Shown here: one piece after another, positions 41,591 to 50,836 of the stretch
Layout: the number at the start of each line of letters is the position of its first letter
How positions within the stretch are numbered: the stretch's first letter is position 1
Assembly (NCBI GenBank): GCA_014237925.1
Contig: JABACB010000006.1
Span: forward strand, 1 to 62,448
Source of the DNA: Alphaproteobacteria bacterium
Lineage (GTDB): Bacteria > Pseudomonadota > Alphaproteobacteria > JABAAW01
Length of the DNA stretch: 62,448 nucleotides
Direction of reading: 5' to 3'
Made by a program: the position numbers and the translations under genes
Notes under the pieces: model-generated
What the model was told of the DNA's origin: nothing
The model's database searches: none
What the model saw: the letters and a program-made list of their open reading frames with translations, nothing else

Positions 41591-41653
41591 TGGGGTGAGG
41601 CGCAAGGGGGTGGACGCGCTAAGTTGAGGCGTTAGGGGCAAGGAGGTAGACGG

Positions 41654-42337
41654 GTGACAAAACAAGCGGCACAAGGTTGCCAAGAAAGCCACGAGGGGTT
41701 GCGCTTGGAGGGCGTTTCGCTGTTTTTGGACGAGCAGTGCTTCGTGCGTGCACTCGACTTGCAGGTCGGGCGCGGCGAGATCGTCGTCTTCATGGGGGCG
41801 AGCGGGTCGGGCAAGTCGTCGTTGCTCTCGTATTTGTGCGGTGCGCTCTCGTCTTCCTTCCGCGCGTGCGGTCGCGTCTTCTTGGACGGCGAGGAGATCA
41901 CCGAGCTGCCCGTCTGTCTGCGTCGCGTCGGGCTGCTGTTTCAGGAGGACTTGCTCTTTCCTCACATGTCGGTCGGCGAGAACTTGGCGTTTGCAGCGCG
42001 GGTTGTCGAAGATTCGCGCGCGCAAATTCGCGCGCGCGTCGAAGAGGCGCTAGAGCAGGCGGGACTTTCGGCGTTCGGCGCGCGCGATCCGCACAGTCTT
42101 TCGGGCGGTCAGAAAGCGCGCGTCTCGTTGATGCGCTGCCTGCTCGCGCGTCCGCGCGCCTTGCTGTTGGACGAGCCGTTCTCGAAGTTGGACTTGCCTT
42201 TGCGGCGTAGCTTTCGTCGCTTCGTTTTTGCCAAGATCAAAGAGCGCGGCGTGCCGACCCTTCTCGTGACGCACGATCCTGCCGACGCGCGTGCTGCGGG
42301 GGGAAGGCTGCTGGCGATGGAACACTTAGCAAATTAA
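41654..42337 (+). CDS. ynjD: ABC transporter ATP-binding protein, YnjD-like
   Basis: A 227-residue ATPase. It has Walker A GASGSGKSS, Q-loop LLFQED, signature LSGGQKARVSL, Walker B LLLDEPFSKLD and switch His in VTHDPADA. All catalytic residues are intact. It starts at GTG 41654 after a tandem-repeat leader. Third gene of the ynjBCD system; it powers the YnjC permease at the inner membrane. Its stop TAA is the seed of another array. Confidence 0.93.
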   Translation: MTKQAAQGCQESHEGLRLEGVSLFLDEQCFVRALDLQVGRGEIVVFMGASGSGKSSLLSYLCGALSSSFRACGRVFLDGEEITELPVCLRRVGLLFQEDLLFPHMSVGENLAFAARVVEDSRAQIRARVEEALEQAGLSAFGARDPHSLSGGQKARVSLMRCLLARPRALLLDEPFSKLDLPLRRSFRRFVFAKIKERGVPTLLVTHDPADARAAGGRLLAMEHLAN

Positions 42338-42412
42338 CTCGGCAAAAAACTCGGAAAATTAACTCGGCAAAATAACTTGACAAAAAACTTGACAAAAAAC
42401 TTAGTGTAAAAA
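42331..42412. repeat. Tandem repeat seeded on the ynjD stop codon
   Basis: Units of (c)aaattaactcggcaaaa, which include the ynjD stop TAA, pass into cttgacaaaaaa units. Confidence 0.88.
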
Positions 42413-42564
42413 TTCTTGTAAGCCGTTGATATTGCTGAAGAAATTCTGTTGGCACAAGTCTTGCGATGAAGAGAGAAATGAGACAAGGGCGAACTCCTTC
42501 GTGGAGTCCTGCACGGGCTTCGAAGATGCCGAGAGAAGAGAGCAGAACAGAGGTGGCGAGTATG

Positions 42565-42780
42565 TCGGAAGATACGGTGTTGTTGGCGGAGCCTGCGCCG
42601 AGCGCAGATTTCGAGGGAGCGTTGCAAGATTTGGAAATGTTGGCGCACGAGGAGCTGCATCGTCTGCATGCGTCTTCGGATGAAGAGGCGTTGAACGGCG
42701 CATCGGTCGCGCCGACCTTGGCGTGCTTGGTCGAGCGGCTGGCGGAACTGGGAAGGGAGGCACGACCGCAACGAAGGTAA
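42565..42780 (+). CDS. Small hypothetical protein
   Basis: A 71-residue acidic helical protein (MSEDTVLLAEPAPSADFEGA at the start; ALQDLEMLAHEELHRLHASS in the middle). ATG 42565 has AGAGG about 9 nt upstream. An upstream ATG 42466 would add 33 basic residues and seems less likely. The FEGALQDLEML stretch faintly recalls exonuclease VII small subunit (XseB), but the rest does not match, so I leave it unassigned. A strong terminator follows about 100 bp downstream. Confidence 0.45.
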   Translation, partial: SEDTVLLAEPAPSADFEGALQDLEMLAHEELHRLHASSDEEALNGASVAPTLACLVERLAELGREARPQRR

Positions 42781-42882
42781 TATTCAAGGACAGCGAAGCG
42801 TGATGAGAAGACACGCTTGGCAGTGAGGTTCGCGCGTGTGGTTCCTTCTTCTCTCTTGCCCTTCCATGCGTGCGACAGTTGG
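42781..42882 (+). other. Possible structured RNA ahead of a terminator
   Basis: A gap with a perfect 7 bp hairpin (AAGCGTG 42796-42802 with CACGCTT 42812-42818) and several G/C-rich words that can pair, running into the terminator. It could be a small RNA or simply the 3' untranslated region of the preceding gene. I could not fit it to 6S, tmRNA or RNase P RNA. Confidence 0.3.
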
Positions 42883-42930
42883 CCGGCTCCCCCGACAAAA
42901 ACAGAACAACGGGGGGGCCGGTCTTTTTTT
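42883..42930 (+). terminator. Rho-independent terminator
   Basis: Stem CCGGCTCCCCCG (42883-42894) pairs with CGGGGGGGCCGG (42910-42921) with one G-T pair, followed on the plus strand by TCTTTTTTT. It closes the ynjBCD/small-gene transcription unit and faces the convergent lolD. Confidence 0.93.
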
Positions 42931-42987
42931 AAATTCTTGAGATAAACCTTAGAGATAGACAAAGACTACACGCTTCGTGAATGTTTC

Positions 42988-43707
42988 TCACCGAGTCGGA
43001 ACGATCTTCTTCTCCCGCAAAGTCAGGCGCCGTCCAACCCCCCGCACCAGCCTCTCGTCGTGGGTTGCCACCAACACAGCCCTATCCTCGCACATCTCCA
43101 TCATCAACTCGAAGACGGAAAGCCGCAACTTCGCGTCCAAGTTGCCCGTGGGCTCGTCCGCCAGCAACAACGACGGATCGTTGACAAGCGCCCTCGCAAT
43201 GGCAACACGTTGCCTCTCCCCTCCCGAAAGCTGGCTCGGACGATGGTGCAATCGATCCTTCAAGTCAACGCGGTAGAGCATCTCGCGTGCTCGCGTGCGG
43301 GCTGCCTCAGGGGTTGCACCCAGAATGCGCGCCGCCAAGGCGACATTGTCTTGCGCAGAAAACTCGTCCAGCAGGTGGTGGAACTGATAGACAAACCCGA
43401 CATGGCGCGCACGCAGAAAGCTCGCGCGTTCTTGAAAACTCTTCTTGCGCGGATCGGGGCTCTCGCCCGCCAAGCTGACCTTGCCCGCGCTGGGTTTGGC
43501 GAGCAGTGCTGCGATGTGCAGTACCGTCGATTTGCCGCTGCCTGAAGGCGCGCTGAGCGCTGCCTTCTCGCCCTTTCGCAAGGTGAGGGAGGCTTCGTCC
43601 AACACTTGCAGCCCCGTTGCGGATTGGCTGTCGAATGTTTGCGAAACCTTGTCCAAGACGAGCGCGGCTGTCGAACCCGTCTGCGGCGGCGGTGATCTCG
43701 AACTCAC
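42988..43707 (-). CDS. lolD: Lipoprotein-releasing ABC transporter ATPase LolD
   Basis: ATPase of the LolCDE complex that extracts outer-membrane lipoproteins for LolA. GTG 43707 overlaps the lolC stop (GTGA) and gives 239 residues. [33 protein letters not shown] and [11 protein letters not shown] are the LolD-type signatures, and the switch His is in VATHDERL. The Walker A reads APSGSGKST, with Ala replacing the first Gly of the P-loop consensus. The longer frame upstream is the antisense-phase continuation over lolC and is not real. Confidence 0.93.
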   Translation of the reverse strand: MSSRSPPPQTGSTAALVLDKVSQTFDSQSATGLQVLDEASLTLRKGEKAALSAPSGSGKSTVLHIAALLAKPSAGKVSLAGESPDPRKKSFQERASFLRARHVGFVYQFHHLLDEFSAQDNVALAARILGATPEAARTRAREMLYRVDLKDRLHHRPSQLSGGERQRVAIARALVNDPSLLLADEPTGNLDAKLRLSVFELMMEMCEDRAVLVATHDERLVRGVGRRLTLREKKIVPTR

Positions 43708-44951
43708 GAGCTGCGGAGGATGTCGATCGGCGAAAGCTTCGCCGCTCGCCGTGCAGGGTAGAGCGCGCTTGCAAAACTGACCGCCACAGCGAGCGCAATG
43801 ATGACCGCAACTTGCGTGAGATCGATACGCGAAGGCAGCGAGGGCAGCGAGTAGACATCGAAAGGGAAGAGGCGAATGCCGAAGAGACGCTCGAAAAACC
43901 GCTCGACAGAGACGATGTTGTCCGCAAAGACCAGCCCCAACAGCGCACCGCAGAAAGTTCCTGCCACACCGATCGAACAGCCGATGGCGAGAAAGATGCG
44001 TAAAACGCCGTTCGGACTCATGCCAAGCGAGCGCAGTACGGCGATGCCCTGTCGCTTGTCTTGCACCAGCATGACCTGTCCTGAGACGATGTTGAAGGCT
44101 GCGATCAGCACGATCAGCGTCAAAATAAGAAACATGACATTGCGCTCCACGATCAGCGCCTCGTGCAGGCTGGAGTGTTGTTCCTGCCAAGTGCGTACAG
44201 CAAACCGTTCCGGCAACAGCTGTTGCAAGCGTCTTTGGACGGAGGCAGCCTGTTCGGGATGCTCCAGTCGCAGCTCGATCGTATCGACGCTTTGTCCGTA
44301 GCCAAGGAGGTTTTGCGCGCGCGCGAGCGGCAGCAGCACGAAGCCGTTGTCATACTCGTAGATCTCGGTCTTGAAGATCCCGACCAACGGCAGCGTCGCT
44401 TCGTTCGGAAGGCTGCCGAAGGCAGTAGGAACCCCTTGCGGCACAAGGAGGACGAGCCCGTCGCCCAGCTCCAGCCCCAGACGCAGTGCCAGCTGGTCTC
44501 CGATCAGCACGCCCTCCTGCTCGGCAAAGGCGGTGCGCGATTCGACGGAAAGCGAACGAAAAAGACGCGGCTTGTGCGGCAAGCTTGAAGCCGAAAGTCC
44601 GCGTAGCAAAACGCCCGTCGAAATGCCGCGCACGCTCAACAACGCCTGCCCCTCGACGAGCGAGGTGGCAGAGCGTACTTGCGAATCTTCCTGCGCGCGC
44701 GCGCTCCATTGTTCGGGATCGTCGATCTTGTCGCCGGGCATCGTGATCGAGGCTTCGGAGGTAAAGCCCAGCATGCGATCGAACAGCTCTTCGCGGAAGC
44801 CGTTCATCACCGAGGTGACCACGATCAAGGTCGCAACCCCCAGCGCGATCCCCACCAACGCAAAAACGCTAGTCAAGGTGATGATGCCCTCGTTGCGCGG
44901 CGCACGCAGATAGCGCCAAGCGACGAAGCGCTCAGTCGAAGACGGGATCAT
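43704..44951 (-). CDS. lolC: Lipoprotein-releasing system permease (LolC/LolE family)
   Basis: A 415-residue permease. The N-terminal FVAWRYLRAPRNEGIITLTS is the family hallmark, then GIALGVATLIVVTSVMNGFR (helix 1). A periplasmic domain spans about 50-260. Three C-terminal helices include NIVSGQVMLVQDKRQGIAVL and the terminal YPARRAAKLSPIDILRS. As in most alphaproteobacteria there is one such gene, likely a homodimeric LolF-type permease. It overlaps the proS 3' end by 20 bp and lolD by 4 bp, giving the order proS-lolC-lolD. Confidence 0.93.
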   Translation of the reverse strand: MIPSSTERFVAWRYLRAPRNEGIITLTSVFALVGIALGVATLIVVTSVMNGFREELFDRMLGFTSEASITMPGDKIDDPEQWSARAQEDSQVRSATSLVEGQALLSVRGISTGVLLRGLSASSLPHKPRLFRSLSVESRTAFAEQEGVLIGDQLALRLGLELGDGLVLLVPQGVPTAFGSLPNEATLPLVGIFKTEIYEYDNGFVLLPLARAQNLLGYGQSVDTIELRLEHPEQAASVQRRLQQLLPERFAVRTWQEQHSSLHEALIVERNVMFLILTLIVLIAAFNIVSGQVMLVQDKRQGIAVLRSLGMSPNGVLRIFLAIGCSIGVAGTFCGALLGLVFADNIVSVERFFERLFGIRLFPFDVYSLPSLPSRIDLTQVAVIIALAVAVSFASALYPARRAAKLSPIDILRSS

Positions 44952-46329
44952 GAGCTCTTGTCAGCTTCAAGCTTTCGCGCACCTTGGCAAGCGCGTTCTC
45001 CAGAGGCAGCGTTTGTTTTTTGTTGCCGTCGCGCCGTTTCAGCTCGACGCTGTCTTTGGGGTTCTTGTCGCCGACGACAATCTGCCACGGCACGCCTACC
45101 AAGTCCATCTCGGCGAACTTCACGCCCGCGCGCACATCGAGACGGTCGTCGTAGAGCGTCTCGATACCCTCGCGGCACAGCCCTTCGTAGAGCGCTTCTG
45201 CCTCCTGCCTCCCTTTCTCGTCCAAAGCGAGCGAGACCAAGCCTACGGAGAAAGGCGCGATAGAATCGTGCCAGACGATGCCGTTCGCGTCGTGCGAGGA
45301 CTCGATGGCAGCGGCGACCAGCCGCGAGATGCCGACCCCATACGAGCCCATGGCAACGGGGACGCTGCCGCCTTGTCGAGTTGCAACGCTAGCCTCCAGC
45401 GGACGCGAGTACTTGTCGGCGAAGAAGAAGACATGTCCAACCTCGATGCCTCTGGTCGAAACCCTGCGCGCTGCGGGAACCTCCGCAGCGAAGCGCTCGG
45501 CATCGTGTTCTTCGTCGGTGGCAGCATAGCAGGAGGTGGCGCGCGCGAAGGCGTCGGCGTGCGCCTTGGCATCATTGCCCTTGTCGTCATTGCCCTTGGC
45601 ATCATTGCCCTTGTCGTCCTGCCACTTTTGTTCCAATAGCGTGCTGTCGCAATAGACGGCGCTCTCGCCCGTGTCCGCCAAGACGACGAACTCGTGGCTG
45701 TTGTTGCCGCCGATCGGTCCGGTCTCGGCGCGCATCGGCACCGCCGTCATTCCCATGCGCTCGAAGGTACGCAGGTAGGAGACCGCCATCGCTCGATACG
45801 AAGCCATCCCCTGCTCCTCGTCCGCGTCGAAAGAATAGGCATCCTTCATGTAGAACTCGCGCGCGCGCATGACCCCGAAGCGAGGACGAATCTCGTCGCG
45901 GAACTTCCACTGGATGTGATACAGACGGCACGGAAGATCCTTGTAGCTCTTCGTCGTCTCAGCGAACAGCTGCGTGATCGCCTCTTCGTTCGTAGGACCG
46001 TACAGCAGGGGGGCGTCGTGGCGATCGGTGATGCGTAGCATTTCTTTGCCGTAGTCGTCGTAGCGTCCCGACTTCTTCCACAGCTCCGCCGACTGAATCG
46101 TCGGCATCAGGCACTCGTGCGCACCGATGCGGTCTTGCTCGGCGCGCACGATCACTTCGATCTTCTTCATGACGCGAAAGCCCAGCGGCAGCCAGTTGTA
46201 GAGCCCTGCGCTCGCTTGGCGAATCATTCCGGCGCGCAACATCAGACGATGCGAGACGACCGAGGCTTCGGCAGGCTCTTCGCGCAGCGTCGGCAGAAAG
46301 TACCGCGAGCGGCGGACACCGATTTTCAT
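44932..46329 (-). CDS. proS: Prolyl-tRNA synthetase
   Basis: A class II synthetase of 465 residues, the short alphaproteobacterial type without the large editing insertion. ATG 46329 begins MKIGVRRSRYFLPTLREEPA. It has motif 1 region LMLRAGMIRQASAGLYNWLP, motif 2 WKFRDEIRPRFGVMRAREF, then GSYGVGISRLVAA (motif 3) and the anticodon domain with ALDEKGRQEAEALY. A Gly/Asn/Asp/Lys insert (DDKGNDAKGNDDKGNDAK) at about 240-256, where the small insertion domain would be, is made of 15 bp repeats (about 45572-45625). Confidence 0.95.
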   Translation of the reverse strand: MKIGVRRSRYFLPTLREEPAEASVVSHRLMLRAGMIRQASAGLYNWLPLGFRVMKKIEVIVRAEQDRIGAHECLMPTIQSAELWKKSGRYDDYGKEMLRITDRHDAPLLYGPTNEEAITQLFAETTKSYKDLPCRLYHIQWKFRDEIRPRFGVMRAREFYMKDAYSFDADEEQGMASYRAMAVSYLRTFERMGMTAVPMRAETGPIGGNNSHEFVVLADTGESAVYCDSTLLEQKWQDDKGNDAKGNDDKGNDAKAHADAFARATSCYAATDEEHDAERFAAEVPAARRVSTRGIEVGHVFFFADKYSRPLEASVATRQGGSVPVAMGSYGVGISRLVAAAIESSHDANGIVWHDSIAPFSVGLVSLALDEKGRQEAEALYEGLCREGIETLYDDRLDVRAGVKFAEMDLVGVPWQIVVGDKNPKDSVELKRRDGNKKQTLPLENALAKVRESLKLTRAHDPVFD

Positions 46330-46467
46330 GGCGGAAAATCTCGTGGAAGAGCTTGTGGATCGCAACCCCCACTCTAGCACAAGGCGAGCGCCGAGACAAA
46401 CAACCCTCGCGTGTCAAAATTGTCAAAAAAAGATCGCACCGCGTTCGTTTTTGGTTATGCTTCGCCA

Positions 46468-46523
46468 GCAAGGACAACGAAGCAAGGACAACGAAGCAAG
46501 GACAACGAAGCAAGGACAACGAA
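46468..46523. repeat. 14 bp tandem repeat, 4 copies, before the transglutaminase-like gene
   Basis: Four exact or near-exact units of gcaaggacaacgaa at 46468-46523, ending 17 bp before the next start codon. The gap 46330-46539 has no gene. Confidence 0.93.
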
Positions 46524-46539
46524 GAGAGGAAAAGAAGCG

Positions 46540-47934
46540 ATGCGATGGATTATGTTACGCTTGTTGCTGCTAGGCGGAATGCTGCTACCGACAGAATCGA
46601 CGGCGGAGCAGTTGCTCTTTGACAAGGAGGACAAGGAAGAAAAAACCGTCTTTCGCTACATCTATCAGGATAGTGCGAAGCGCAGCGAGAAGATCAACTT
46701 CGCGTTGCCGACGAAGACGATCGTAGCATCCGAAACATTGCTGCCAGACAACGCCGCGCTCGACCGCGCGGCAAGCGACTTCCTGCTGATCGAAGGGCAG
46801 GCGACGGCAGCCAAATACCTGCTCGCCTTGCAAGCGGGCTTCGACGCTGCCATCGCCAGCATTCAAAGTTCGATTGCAACCTTCAACGGCAGGCTGGGCG
46901 CGAAGGTCGTTTCCATGACCGTGAAAAAGCCCTCGACGCTGGAGCTGCAGCTGCGGCTTTCGGGAAACGATCTGCTGGACATCCAAGTCTCGTCGCTCGT
47001 GCCGGGGATGGCATTTGCTCGCAACACGCAAACCTTCACAACGCAGACTTATGCCGATCTCGAGGCGATCGTCGCCCAAGCGAACAACGCCTTGCCTGAA
47101 GGGTTGCAATTCTCCGTTGTCAAGGAGGGGGGCGGAATAAAAATTCCTCTGAAAAACGAGAAGCGCATCTACGACAAAGGCACGCGCGCACGCGCCGCGC
47201 AAACTGTCAGCAAGACGAACGCACGCTTGCGCACGCGTCTCGCGCGGCACAAAAGCGACTTGCTGGAAATCGGCAAGTTTGTCGAGGGCAGCAAGGAGCG
47301 CGCTCAAGCCTTGATTACAGAGACTTCGCAACGTCTGTCCTTGGCACGCAAGGATGTCATCGCGGATATGAAGGTCAACAAATTTCAGTTCTACGCCGCG
47401 CACTACCTTCTCCCCTCGAAGAAGGACGAGAACCGAACCTTGATCGATTACGCCCGCATTGCACAACAGGCGCAAGTGCGCCTGCGTCCTATCGCGCACG
47501 CCTTTCGCGCTCGATCCAAAGGACAGAGCGTACGCGCGCAGGTCGCCGAGGTGCTGCACTTTTTTCAAAACATTCCCTATAACGATCTGACGCAAGGCAA
47601 AGTGCGCGGTTTCAAGGGCTTCTCGCCGCCGTTGGAAATGATCGCGCAAAACTTGGGCGACTGCGACTCCAAAGCCACCGCCATGATGGGGCTCTTGCGT
47701 CTGCTGGAAGAAGAACGATCCGTTGCCATCTTTCTTGTTCCCAAGCACGCCTTCCTCGGTGTCGAGATGGAGCCGCGCGAAGACGACGCTCACTACACCT
47801 ATCAAGGAACAACCTATGTGCTGATGGAGCCTACAGGACCGCGCGTCCGTCCGATCGGCTCGTTGTTGAAAAGCTCCCGCGAACATTTGCAGGCAGGGCG
47901 CATCGACGACATCGTCGCGCTCTCGCCGCGCTAG
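46540..47934 (+). CDS. Exported transglutaminase-like cysteine protease-fold protein
   Basis: A 464-residue protein with a signal peptide (MRWIMLRLLLLGGMLLPTES, cleavage near TAE). Its long N-terminal part (to about 330) is of unknown fold, with a helical region at 225-320. The C-terminal domain has transglutaminase-like features: FFQNIPYNDL, nucleophile Cys in NLGDCDSKATAMMGLL, catalytic His in VPKHAFLGVEM, and an acidic residue in YVLMEPTGP. Such domains act as periplasmic proteases or amidases or bind peptides; the substrate is unknown. GAGAGGA lies upstream of ATG 46540. polA follows 7 bp downstream. Confidence 0.75.
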   Translation: MRWIMLRLLLLGGMLLPTESTAEQLLFDKEDKEEKTVFRYIYQDSAKRSEKINFALPTKTIVASETLLPDNAALDRAASDFLLIEGQATAAKYLLALQAGFDAAIASIQSSIATFNGRLGAKVVSMTVKKPSTLELQLRLSGNDLLDIQVSSLVPGMAFARNTQTFTTQTYADLEAIVAQANNALPEGLQFSVVKEGGGIKIPLKNEKRIYDKGTRARAAQTVSKTNARLRTRLARHKSDLLEIGKFVEGSKERAQALITETSQRLSLARKDVIADMKVNKFQFYAAHYLLPSKKDENRTLIDYARIAQQAQVRLRPIAHAFRARSKGQSVRAQVAEVLHFFQNIPYNDLTQGKVRGFKGFSPPLEMIAQNLGDCDSKATAMMGLLRLLEEERSVAIFLVPKHAFLGVEMEPREDDAHYTYQGTTYVLMEPTGPRVRPIGSLLKSSREHLQAGRIDDIVALSPR

Positions 47935-47941
47935 CAGTGCG

Positions 47942-50836
47942 GTGGTAGCGCAGGCAAGTCCACGCGGCGACAAGGCTGCGCCAAGCCAAACTTCGCAGGA
48001 ACCTTCGCAGGAATCCTTGCAGGCACAGAAGGCGCAGGAACAGAAGGTGCAGGCACAGAAGGCGCAGGAACTCTCGCCGGACCTGACCCTCATCGATGCC
48101 TACGGCTATGTTTTTCGCGCCTACTACGCGCTTCCGCCGATGGCGCGCTCGGACGGCACGCCCGTAGGCGCGCTCTACGGGTTCTCGCGGATGCTCGCTC
48201 AGCTGTTGGGCGAGCGTCCGCAGCAACGTTGCCTCGTCGTCTTCGACGCTGAGGGCAAGAGCTTTCGCAACGCCATCTACCCCTCCTACAAGGCGAATCG
48301 CCGCGAGACGCCGCCAGACCTCAAGGCGCAATTTCCTCTCGTGCGCACGGCAGCCGAAGCCTTCTCCATGCCCAAGGTCGAGCAGGAAGGCTTCGAAGCC
48401 GACGACCTCATCGCCCTCTACGCTCGCTTGGCGCGCGAGAAGGGGTGGCGCGTCGAGATCTGCTCTTCCGACAAAGACCTCATGCAGCTCGTCGAAGACG
48501 GACAGATCTTCTTGCGCGACCCCGTCAAGGGAATCGTCATCGACGAGGCGAAAGTCCTGGAACGATTCGGCGTACCGCCGAACAAAGTGTGCGATGTCAT
48601 GGCGCTCGCAGGCGATCTCAGCGACAATGTCCCCGGCGTGCCTGGGATCGGGGTCAAGACCGCGGCAGAGCTCATCGTGCGATTCGGAGACTTGGAGACA
48701 TTGCTGGCAAAAACAGCAGAGATCACGCAGCCCAAGCGACGCGAAGCCTTGGAGAAGCACAAAGAGCAAGCCAGACTCAGCTACAAGCTGGTCTCGCTTG
48801 CAGACGACGCGCCTTGTCTGCTTTCTTTGGAGACGCTGGAAGCCCCGCGTCCCGAGCGTGAGAAGCTGCGCGCCTTCTTTCAAGAACAAGAGTTCCGCTC
48901 GCTGTTGCGCGACCTGGATTCACCCCGACAGCAGGGCTTGAACAGCCTGCTCGTAGTGCACGACAGCGCCAAGCAGCACGGCGACGAAGACGACTTGAGC
49001 GCGCGCCACAGCGTCGAGACCTTGAGCGAAAAAGAAGCGTTGGAAAATTTTTGCAGCACCGCGCGAGAGCAAGGCTATACGGCGATCGACATCGAGACGA
49101 CGGGGCTGAATGTGGTTGCAGCTGAGCTTGTCGGCGTTGCTCTGTGTGTCGGTTTTCGCGCTGCCTATCTGCCCTTGGCGCACCGCGATGCGGAAGGAGA
49201 ACTGCTCGAAAAGCAGATCGCACTTGCCGAGGCATTGGCGATCTTGAAGCCCTTGTTGGACGATCGCGCAACGCTCAAGGTGGGACACAATCTGAAGTAC
49301 GACGCGGCGATCTTGCAAAAATACGGCGTGGACCTCGCGCCTTGCGACGACACGCTTCTGATGTCGGCGGTGCTTGACGGCGGCAAGCACGGACACGGCT
49401 TGAAAGAGCTGGCAGAAAAGCATTTGCACCATCGCATGACGCCCTACAAGGAGGTCGTCGGCATAGGGCGCAAGGCGGTTTCTTTCGATCGCGTCTCGAT
49501 CGAGGCAGCGAGCGCTTACGCCGCAGAGGACGCTTGGGCAACGCTACGTTTGCACGAACAATTCTCGCCGCGTCTGCTGCGCGAAGGCGGCAAGCAGGTC
49601 TACGAGACTTTGGAGCGTCCGTTGATTCCTGTCATCGTCGCCATGGAACGCTGCGGCGTGCGCATCGATGTGGGTGTCTTGCAAGCCTTGAGCGTACGCT
49701 TCGAACGCCAGGCGGCGGCGTTGGAGAAACAGATCGTCGAACTGGCGGGAGGAGATTTCTTGATCTCGTCGCCGAAGCAGCTGGGCGAAGTGTTGTTCGA
49801 GCGTCTCAACTTGAGGGGGGGCAAGAAGACGCCGAGCGGGCAGTATGCAACCGACAGCCGAATCTTGGAGGGCTTGGCAGCCGAAGGACACGAGATTGCA
49901 GAGCTTGTCCTGCGATGGCGCCACCTATCGAAGTTGCGCTCCACTTACACCGAGGCGCTGCCGCGCGAGGTGCAAGCGGCGACAGGACGCATCCACACCT
50001 CCTTTTCCTTGAGCGGCGCGCAGACGGGGCGACTCGCTTCGTCCGAGCCAAACTTGCAAAACATTCCCGTGCGCAACGAGGAAGGACGCGGCATCCGCAG
50101 CGCCTTCGTCGCAGCGAAGGGCTTCGCGCTGGTCTCGTTGGACTATTCGCAGATAGAGCTGCGACTCGTCGCTGCCATCGCCTCCGTCGAAGGCATGCTG
50201 GAAAGCTTCGCACAAGGGCGCGACATTCATCAGGCGACCGCACAAGAGATGTTTGGCGCAACATCGAAAGACGAACAAGACGCCAAGGAACAACGCCGTG
50301 CAGCGAAGGCGGTCAACTTCGGATTGCTCTACGGCATCTCGCGCTTCGGCTTGTCGAAGCAGCTGGGGGTGAGCGAGGCGGAAGCGCAGGATTTGATCAA
50401 CCTCTACTTCGCGCGCTACCCCCAGCTCAGAGACTATCGATCGAGCACGATCGCTTCCTGTCGCACGCGAGGCTATGTCGAGACGCTTTTCGGAAGAAAA
50501 ATTCACCTCCCCCTGATCGCCGAGCGTAAGCAGAACTTGCGCTTGCACGCCGAGCGCCAGGCGATCAACGCGCCGATACAGGGGACGGCGGCGGACATCG
50601 TCAAGCAGGCGATGATTCGCATCCACCGCGCCTTAAAAGACAAGACGCACGCGCTGGCTGGCACGCGCATGCTCTTGCAAGTCCACGACGAGATCGTCTT
50701 GGAGGCACCCTTGGAACAAGCGGAATCGAGCGCGCGTGCTGCACAAGAGATCATGCGACAAGCCGCCGCGCCACAACAACAGCTGTCGGTTGCGTTGGAG
50801 GTCGACTATCGCATCGGCGAAAACTGGGCTGTCTGA
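47942..50836 (+). CDS. polA: DNA polymerase I
   Basis: Repair and Okazaki-fragment polymerase, 964 residues, full three-domain form. The 5'-3' exonuclease spans about 38-330 (LIDAYGYVFRAYYALPP, EADDLIALYA, GDLSDNVPGVPGIGVKTA). The 3'-5' exonuclease is intact with AIDIETTGL, GHNLKYDAA and YAAEDAW. The polymerase has motif A LVSLDYSQIELR, motif B RRAAKAVNFGLLYG and motif C LLQVHDEIVLEAP. The first 37 residues are a Gln/Ala/Lys-rich repeat (QAQKAQEQKVQAQKAQE); the start GTG 47942 is uncertain. The last 19 bp including the stop are duplicated directly downstream. Confidence 0.96.
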   Translation: MVAQASPRGDKAAPSQTSQEPSQESLQAQKAQEQKVQAQKAQELSPDLTLIDAYGYVFRAYYALPPMARSDGTPVGALYGFSRMLAQLLGERPQQRCLVVFDAEGKSFRNAIYPSYKANRRETPPDLKAQFPLVRTAAEAFSMPKVEQEGFEADDLIALYARLAREKGWRVEICSSDKDLMQLVEDGQIFLRDPVKGIVIDEAKVLERFGVPPNKVCDVMALAGDLSDNVPGVPGIGVKTAAELIVRFGDLETLLAKTAEITQPKRREALEKHKEQARLSYKLVSLADDAPCLLSLETLEAPRPEREKLRAFFQEQEFRSLLRDLDSPRQQGLNSLLVVHDSAKQHGDEDDLSARHSVETLSEKEALENFCSTAREQGYTAIDIETTGLNVVAAELVGVALCVGFRAAYLPLAHRDAEGELLEKQIALAEALAILKPLLDDRATLKVGHNLKYDAAILQKYGVDLAPCDDTLLMSAVLDGGKHGHGLKELAEKHLHHRMTPYKEVVGIGRKAVSFDRVSIEAASAYAAEDAWATLRLHEQFSPRLLREGGKQVYETLERPLIPVIVAMERCGVRIDVGVLQALSVRFERQAAALEKQIVELAGGDFLISSPKQLGEVLFERLNLRGGKKTPSGQYATDSRILEGLAAEGHEIAELVLRWRHLSKLRSTYTEALPREVQAATGRIHTSFSLSGAQTGRLASSEPNLQNIPVRNEEGRGIRSAFVAAKGFALVSLDYSQIELRLVAAIASVEGMLESFAQGRDIHQATAQEMFGATSKDEQDAKEQRRAAKAVNFGLLYGISRFGLSKQLGVSEAEAQDLINLYFARYPQLRDYRSSTIASCRTRGYVETLFGRKIHLPLIAERKQNLRLHAERQAINAPIQGTAADIVKQAMIRIHRALKDKTHALAGTRMLLQVHDEIVLEAPLEQAESSARAAQEIMRQAAAPQQQLSVALEVDYRIGENWAV

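Noticed and set aside
42466-42564. An earlier start for the small gene ending at 42780
   Set aside because: It would add a basic, non-helical stretch, and the better ribosome-binding site is before ATG 42565.
43708-44190. A longer LolD reading upstream to 44190
   Set aside because: This is the wrong frame of lolC; the lolC product is full-length and family-typical.
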